This document shows, in pieces, positions 30,001-39,000 of a stretch of DNA of 64,000 bases. A model generated the notes under the pieces. The model worked only from the letters and a program-made list of their open reading frames with translations, did no database searches and was not told the origin of the DNA. Location: the NCBI GenBank assembly GCA_036345935.2, contig JADWOT020000009.1, positions 4,855,381 to 4,919,380 of the forward strand. The letters run 5' to 3'. This stretch comes from Taenia hydatigena. Taxonomy: Eukaryota > Platyhelminthes > Cestoda > Cyclophyllidea > Taeniidae. The first letter of the stretch is position 1. Each line of letters starts with the position of its first letter. A program made the position numbers and the translations under genes.

Positions 30001-33000
30001 TACCTCTCTTAAGGTTGTATCGGACCACCAAAAAGGGTCAACAGTCTTTCGAATTGAGATGTCTTCTAGATATCAAACTTTTGTTTCGTTCATGGAATGC
30101 ATAAGTCGTCCTCAAGCATTGATTCATTCCACACAACCCTGCCATTACAAATGTATAATTTTTAGAAAATGCGCAATGCTCCATTAATAAAGCACTGTAA
30201 ACCCGTGCAGCATAGTTAACGATTGCATTTGCTACAAATTATAGCAATGCGTCAGGAGAGGCAGAAGCCTATGAACCAGGTCAGTGTGGTGATGCCTAGC
30301 AGGTCAAATAAGTTCATTACGAAATTCGCAAAAATAAACGCCACATCAGTACCTTCACATCAGCTTGTGAAGCAGAATCACGTCCAAATAGGCATCCAAA
30401 TATAATATCTTCATTTGAAATTTTAGCAACATAACGGTGAATTTGGAATTTCAAAGGCAGAAATATTTAACTCCCAAAATTTTTTTATGAGACTGCTTGT
30501 TTTTAAAGTCAAACCTGCTTTCGAACAACGTTTATTTATTTTCAATATAAGAAACAAATTCTGCCAGAACTTTGTCACATATAGCTTCATCATGCCTTTC
30601 TGTAGGAAGACTTTCAACTAAGTTGAGACGTAACGTAGTTATTGGATAGCAAAGTTATTACGTAAAAGGCGTTTGCGTAATTGTAATTGTTTCACATAAT
30701 CTTGATTTCAATAGGATTACACCGGCCGACAGTTTCGGAGACTTTCGATCTTCTCTCACCAAACATCGGGGTCTTAAATGAGGTGCGTCGCGCCTCCTGT
30801 CCAGATGCAGTAATCCCCGGTTTCGCAAAGCGTCTGGCAGCCAAAAGTTTTCTCGGAGTAGTGCCAGTGTCCAGCCTTACCCAACTTGCTGGTCCGCCCA
30901 TTCCTGTTCTGCCCCTTCGAGTTGTTAATGCTGGTGGTGACGGCGATGGAGGCAGCAGTAGAACCACCGAGGTGGCACTGCGAGGGCGCTACGAAGCGGC
31001 GCTTGAACGGATCACCGCAGCCTACCGTAGGTCCCATAGCCACAGGAACGGTGTCAATGGCGATGAAGTTGAGTCGGCCACCACAAGGCCCATCTTGCCC
31101 GGCCAGAAGACCCTCATCCGCATCCGCAAAAACCCTTCCCTTAGCCTGGGCATCTCCCTCATCGGTGGTAGTGAAACTTCTCTTGTAAGATTACATCCTT
31201 GTTCTCTTGTCATTTATAGATCACTTGTCGTGAAGCAAACATTTGGAAGATTGGAGTTTATACTTCTCACATTCTCTTATTCAAAGTGGTACTTCGGGGG
31301 ATTGGAATGTTGGCTTTGTTGTTAGCTTGAATGTTAATCTCGAAAACATGAACCATGAGTTCTTCATCAGCCTTAGCAAGATTTCACCATGTCTGTACGC
31401 AACCCTAGAAGATTTTGGTCTTTGTACTTACGTTGGTCATGGAATGTCTGGAGGAGTGAAGTCGGCTTTACCTACTTGGATTTGAAAGTTTTCATGCATA
31501 ACACTATTGGTATCGTATTGTCTCAGTCATAACCAGGAGATGAAGGTAGACTAAAATGGCTCTGTTCCTCTACATGATTTGCCGATGTCAAGTGAGAAGG
31601 CGGCAAATCAAACTGAAACGAGAGTGAAAACGTAAATTATTAAAATGCCTCCGGTGATTACTTATTTTTCTCACCAATTATTACGCATATTTTCCTTCAT
31701 GCTTGACAGGCCAACCTTTATATCGTCATATTCTTTTGCTTCCACTTTACTGAAAGTTTCTTCCAGACATTGCCATTTGATTTAACACTTTAGGACAGTG
31801 AAAAATTATGACCAATTTTAATGTGCCACCATCAGCTTGCGGTCAAAGTGAATTTTTCTTTAACTTGCCTAAACCAAAGGTCAACTAAGACACTGAAAAA
31901 TGTAGGCTGAATTGCTCATCCTATTAAATGGAAAAAAATGAAAAATGAGGAAGAAGAAGCAGCAAGAAAATTGAACACTCGTGGAGCAGTTTCTTTAAAT
32001 TCTCCTAGACGCATGGTATGAATGGTCTGGTATCTAGACTGATAGAAGAGATAAAAACGTAGTGGCAAGTATTATGTACAACAATGACTATTAATACTCA
32101 AGGCACTGAAACGTTATTTTATGTTCATTCGCGATGAAAGGGTGTCCTCCAAGTGCACGAAATCTTCTCTGAGGGAGCTGTTGCGTTGGACGGCCGACTA
32201 GAGCCAGGCGATAGACTGCTGGCGGTGAACAACGAGTCACTCTCCAACCTGCCCTATGCAGTGGCGGTGTCAACGATTGCGGCGGCCTTCTCAGGTCACA
32301 CACCGCTGCAGAGTGAACTGGATCTCTCCAGTGTGGTGGCGGCCACCTCCCCTAGCCACTGTGCTAACGACAGCGGTTTTATCACTCTGGTGGTAGAGAG
32401 ACCAGGCGCGGGGGTGCAGACTAAGTGGTACGACCAGGAGGTTACTGCGGCTCTCCCCAAGAAGCCCGGTCGTGGCCTCGGTCTTTGCATTGTGGAGCGC
32501 TCCGGACCTACGCTTGTCACTGCTAACGGTGTCTCCTTATCCTCTCCCGCAGCCTCTACTGCTCCTGCAGCGACAACTCAGAATGCCAACCAGCATCCTA
32601 CGGTGAGGGCTGAGAGATCCGGTCTGGGTGTCATCGTTTGCGACTTGGTAAGTGAATGCTAATTTACCTTGAAATCTGAAAATGTGGGATTTTTGCTTGG
32701 TAAAATTTTGTTTTAAATATTCAGCATTAAAAGAGAAAAAGCTCACCCATACCATTTATTACATTTGCACGTTATGCATCAACGTTAGTGCTCAAGGTAA
32801 ACTTAACTCCGGAGTAATTTCTGCATTGGTTGCTTTTATTTAATAATGCCATTTTATTATAGATAAAGGGTAGTACAGCACAAATGGATGGAAGAATAAT
32901 GATTGGAGACCAAATTCTGGCCATCAATGGCGTTGACGTTGAAAACAGCTCCCAAGAAGAGGTCGCTACGTTGCTAAAGGTTTGTGACTTTGACATTTGT

Positions 33001-36000
33001 CAGGTTTTTCAAATTAAATGAAAGACGTCGAAGTACAAATGTTAGTCACTGCAACTCGAATTGCCATGAAAAGACAGTGACGGATGCTGGCGAATAGAAG
33101 AGCGAAAATGCATATCTTTCCTATAATTCCAAAGCATCGTTTAATAACATGAATAATTTTTCAGTGAATTGTCTAAAACAATTGCACAACTGGAGTTGAA
33201 TTAAAAGAGGTCAGCGCCATCAACCATTGTTTGGAAATAACTCAAAACCATCAGATGTTAATCTCATTTACTAGGCATACACTAGCACCTTTGATCTTCA
33301 ACCATAATAACTTCTCCGACCCGTCGATGCTTTTTTTGAGGGGAGCGGCATTTGGTACTAGTGCCCAAATTACCAAAAAGGCAAACCCTGTTTTTGATTG
33401 TCACTGAACTCAACAATCCATGACTCTCTCGATGAACAACGCTTTACACCTCTCAAAGCGAATTGTTGTCAAATTTTTTTCATGACATAAAATTTGAAGT
33501 AGTGATTTCACAGATAATTTTTTTCAGTAGGCCAAATATTTTGCCGTGTCTGAGATATGAACGCTGATAGGTAAGTCATTTCCTTGCTCTCCTTTTCCGT
33601 GGCACAAAGACACGAAAATCCGTGGTGCGGTTTCCACGATTCTCATGGATAACGTCGATAAGGTGCATCGCTGCTCAGTGGTCTTAAGATTGTTTAGAGA
33701 TTCTGCGAGCGTTTCTGCGCAGTTAGTACAAAATGGTGGAGAAAAAAACCACAACGAAAGGTCCGTACCACTCCACAAGCCGAACTCGTATGAAATTGAT
33801 ATTTTTTCTCTAAACAAAAGCGAAATAATGCACATACGAACCTCTCGCGGTTCGATCGCATCCTTGCGAGCTGATGAAGCATTTCAAACTAGCGGAGGCT
33901 GCAACTCTGGCCTTATCTAACACTGCATTGAAAAATTATTTATGAAATTCTAGTGCACTTAAAAGTGGTTTTACTCTAGCTTACTCTTCCATAATACTAT
34001 GACTGAGAAGTAGCTTCAGAGAGTCAGGATGAACATTCCAATGAGATAAGGTAGATAAGTTTGACTTTATTCGATCTTATGTTTGGTTTTGGGCAATCAC
34101 TAATGCAGTGGAATTTAAAACCCGCTTTGGCTTATTCAAGTGGCATAGAGTACTGCATCAATCAACTTTTAATAATTCAAATAATTACTCTTCAGAAATC
34201 ACTACCTGTCTACTAAAGTGCATTATTGTGTCACATTTTATGTCTCGTAGACTCGGTTTGCAGAAGTCGAATAAAATTTGCCTTTTGAGAGCATTAAAAC
34301 TGTAAGCGGCTTCTACGTTGTTCCATAGACTCAAAATAATCGTTGACACTACATCAGCGTTGAATAACAAGACTCCTGCTGTTGGTATTAAATTCATTAG
34401 ACTGTGTGAATTAATTTGGCATGCTCTGTTGACCGCACGTAAGGCTATTTTTACACGGAGGCTACTGTAACTCTCTTTCATTACTCCACCAGCGTCGCTT
34501 ATGCTTGCCCTCGTAAATCATCAACTGGAAATGCGATCCCTCCAATGCTTACCGATGTTACATTTGGGACACGCATATATGGCATCATGTCAACGCCAAT
34601 TGGTACATTAGTTTATAGAGCTTATTAATTTACAAAAGCTCTCTAAGTTTCATTTTACGAAAGGTGCTGCGACTTCCTTGTGGCTCAGACTAAAGTCTTG
34701 ATCTGTTAACCAGTTTCTCATTGAATAAAATAAAGAAAACTAATTAAATTTTGCTACTCAGGCATCCAGCTACAAAGAGGTGGCATTTTGAATAGTGTTA
34801 TTACGCTATGCATCAGTATACTGGCCCTGTTGCAGTGCAATTTGCTCGGTTGGTCGACCAGATAGACGTAAGCGTCGACCCCGTCACTCCATTTCTCCGT
34901 CCCTCCACCTTTTTATTTGCACTTGCGCTGAATATCTGCTCAGCCTTTGGAGCTTTGACTCAATAAATTGGGCTCAAAGGAATTATTGAGGGAATCGCAT
35001 TAACAAATTATCTCACCAGTTTACGCATGGATGGATATTTGGTAAATAAAATTAAATTGCATCAGACGGTTGATAGGTCGTCAAAGGCTTTAATTTTCAA
35101 CATGTTCATAACTTATCATGCAGCATAAACGAATTGGAAAAAGTAAGACGAACGGTGGACATTGGATGCAAAGACTTTTAAGTGCCTGTAATTAGTCAAG
35201 GAAATCATTATGTGGTTATTTCCATGCAGTGCAACCTGCATTTATGCTCATTGAAAGTCCATGTAATGTCTTGTAATAATTTCAAAAAAAAGGTCTTAAC
35301 TCTTAAGTGCAAAAAATAATTTTACCTCAAAACCGGTGTTTTACAGTCAATGCTACTTATTAACAACATTGCGGGGTTGTACCACCGTATATCCAACTTA
35401 CTTAGGATAGAAAGCATTGAAAACGTCGCATAAATTGCTCACACAAGAGTGTAGCAAAATATCCGAAAAGTTTACGACACCTAGGAGGATCGAGCGGCAT
35501 AACAGTTGGGTGGGCACCATCAAGCAAGTTGCTTTTGCAACTGTCATAAAATGAACCAATAAAGGTTGAGGGCAATTCCCGCTAATCACTTCTCTTAACG
35601 TGAATAAACCTTCAAAATAATTAAATGTCATTTGATGGAGTCGGCGCAAAGGCACACGCAGTTATGCAGATTTTATCGAAGGTACAAGTCAGACTGAGGT
35701 GAAAAATTAGAATTACGATTACTGATGAATACAGCATCTGCAAGTAAACACAGTCTCGCCTGCAGATAACAAAATGCATATTGGTCCGTTTTCCTTCTAT
35801 ACCTAGACCGCGCAAGGCACAGTATCGCTGAGGTTGGGCCGACTGAAGAACCAACCGATTCCGCTCAATTCTGTTGCCGCAGCATTTAGCGCCGAACAAT
35901 AAACATCCAGGCGGAACCTACGGCAACAGCCAAATGGTAAATTTGTGTTAACTTATTCTGCAGTAATTAATTCCACGTGTGTATGGTGAGGATCCTGCGT

Positions 36001-39000
36001 GGGTTCAGTCAAGCCGTTTCACTGGTTATTTTAACTTGATCATACTTTACTTACAGTGGTGTCGACTTGAGAGATAAATTGTCACCCTATCCGGTCCGAT
36101 TGTTGGCATTGCGAAGCCAAGCAGATGTGCTTCTCGCCTTCCTAATACTCTTCTATTTAAAATAAGCATTGTTCTAGACGATAATCCATTTCGAAATTTT
36201 TATTTTCTTGTAGCAAATTGTAAGCAGTACCATTATATTATCTCCAAGGTTAGTAAATCCACTCAAAAACAAGACCCTTTTTATTTGCAAATCAATAGTG
36301 TGGACTCTAATAGCGCCTGTAAATTGTTTTAGCTCTTGCGAAGGAAGGATGTTAAAAGACTTCCCTTTTTCGAAGTGCAGCGGAAAAAGCATGGCTTCTT
36401 AGATGGCTCTGTGGTTGGAATAAAAAAGGCGATCATATCACTATCCTCTTTTTTCCTCTCAGACTAAAAGAGGCAGAATTAATTCTCTCCATTCGGAAGC
36501 TTTTCAAGTCGCATCCCCTCCTACCCACGCAAACAAGTTTTCTATGGGCTTCCTTCACATGCCCACACACAAAAGGGTATCCCTGAGAGCTGGACACAAA
36601 ATGAGACATTCCATAGTTTGCAAGACAGGAAACAAAAGATCGGGTTGGTTACTGGAGCCCATGTGACCTACTCTCCCCTTATTTCATATTTTCACAAGGC
36701 TTTCGACAGTCACCGTCAAAGAATATTTTGGCTGTGAAGTGCCATATCAATGGGACCATGATTAAATGTATATTTGCGATTGTGTAAAAAATTAAAAACA
36801 TTACGAATAACAAATTACTGCCTTTTTGATGATAAAGTTAGTACCGCTTGGTGTCATCAATTACTTTGAGCCTTACACCTCGCGTTCTTGGACTTGAGGA
36901 TTCGGTGTTGAAGAAGAGTCGTTCTTGCAGCTCTGCGAACGTCACAAATACGGATTTCAGGATCTCTTAGTAGCGCAAGTCCTTTAGTATAAACGGCTTG
37001 AGTAGTTATAACACAAGGATGAATGCCACCACCCCAAAAGTGATAGCCCACGAGGCTTTCGAAGAGAATAATTTTACAAGCATAAAGTTAGAATTCATGT
37101 TAGCAATAAAGTTTGAACTCGATTTATTTTATTTCACCATTTACTAACTTCAGCCATCAACCATTATGAAGTGGTGCACTCACTTTAATCCTTATTTCGC
37201 CCATTATTTCAGCCACAAATTGACTGTATTCTGCCATTTAGCTCCATTTCACCGGTATACGAAATCTCGTTTGTCCTGATTAGTTCAGACCAGTCTAAGG
37301 ACGTCATTTGTGCAGGCGCCATCGCGTAATTAATGTTAGATTTAAGGGTAGAGAAGTTGTCAGGTCACGCATTCACTCCTTTTTAGCGTTGGACTTGCTT
37401 ATAGGGCACATTCATCCTGCAATATAATTCCCTTATGACACTGAGGCCTCCGGACGGGACTTCTAGAGTCTACGTTGTTACAAATTTGGACACTCCTTTC
37501 TGGGCATCATACCCATTACAAACCACTATTCTCTTTCTGTGTTTGAGTTATTCTTGCACTATTAGCTGATTAGTACGTGCCACACTGTCCCTGCTCTTCT
37601 CACAAAGCAGGCAGGGAGAGGGGAAGGAATGAAATTTATGGCATTATTGCCTTCACCCCTTATTGGCACCTGTTAATTCCACTGGGAGGAATCACGTGAC
37701 TGTAGCATCCAAGTCTTCGGCCACTAGCACTAACCCCGGCTCACTTCGTCAACGCGATGGCCCGAAAACCCACAGGCAAATAAACGGCGCTCGGAGCAGT
37801 CATAAATTCCCCGCGTACTTTGGTATGAAAGTCATGATACTTTGAACTTCCTGTTCAGAAGGATAGAGGGATAGCAGTGCGTGACCAATACCAGTTGCTT
37901 GTTGAACACTCACAGGACAGTTTTGCTTCTGATTATGAAGTAACGGCTTATTTTCCAAGCTCTAATAAAGGTATCAGAAGGCGCATTTTCAAATTGTATA
38001 CATATGGGTCAGAAATTAATGTGGATTCGAATCTTTTTCATTGGTAATTTGAGTTCATAACTGTTGTGAAACTAATTAATGCGCAATAGCACATTAATTT
38101 ACAAACTACTGATGGGGTCAAAGTGAAATGGTTAGCATATTATAACGTTCTAAACAGGGGGATGGAAGGTAATGGCACGAGCCAAACATATGTTAGTGTC
38201 GCTTTGAAGTTGCCTTTTTGATGAGAGGGAGCGTACGACCAACTGACTGGACCATTTTAGCCTCTTGGTCGCCGCATGATGAACCACACAGGGCATTTTT
38301 TGGAGGTAGATCAGCATCTAAAAGGATTTCGTTGTTGGTCTAATTGTATAACGGGTATATTTGGTCACCCGTCGGTGTTTTCAAATGTCTTTACCATTTA
38401 CCGCATTTTTAACGCACAAAAAGTTTTTTCTCGAGTCAACATAATCATTTTCGTAGACAATAAATGGATTCAAAAAGTAAGCAGGCCAGATTCACGATTA
38501 CTCAACAAATCGTTATTTCTCGAAATCGCCCATTTGGACAGCGGAAGGTGACGAGGACTTAACCAGGCACGATAATCTCGTCTTGAATTTGGATGAGACT
38601 TTTAAGTGCGCATGTTTATCTCATTCTCTTTGTTAATTTCTCATAACTTCGTGAAAATTGGGTGACTTCATCTTAGCGCTTAAGGAAAGGAAATTCTGTG
38701 GTTTCAGGTAACCCATCATTAGTCCTAACAGTGACTGTTTGAAAATAATGTGGTTAGTTCTAATAAAAGGAAATGATTTGACGCAATGCGGAAATAGATC
38801 TTGCACTGTCAATGCTTTTTCTTCCGAAAGCGAAAACACAGGTGAGTGACTTATCGCCTTAATCCACTTATTCACTTTAATGCAGAAAGCACAAAATGAA
38901 CCCAACTCTGTAACATGTGAATTCATCGAGACATTAATATGCCCCACAGGACAGGAAACATTCACACTAAAATGTAATAATGATTCAAATAAGTTAGTGT

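Noticed and set aside
37213..37329. Phase-0 segment after TTATTTCAG reading about 38 residues to TAA, as scaffold exon
   Set aside because: Splice signal is good, but the exon at 33,663 fits the last PDZ strand much better. It stays possible as an alternative end.
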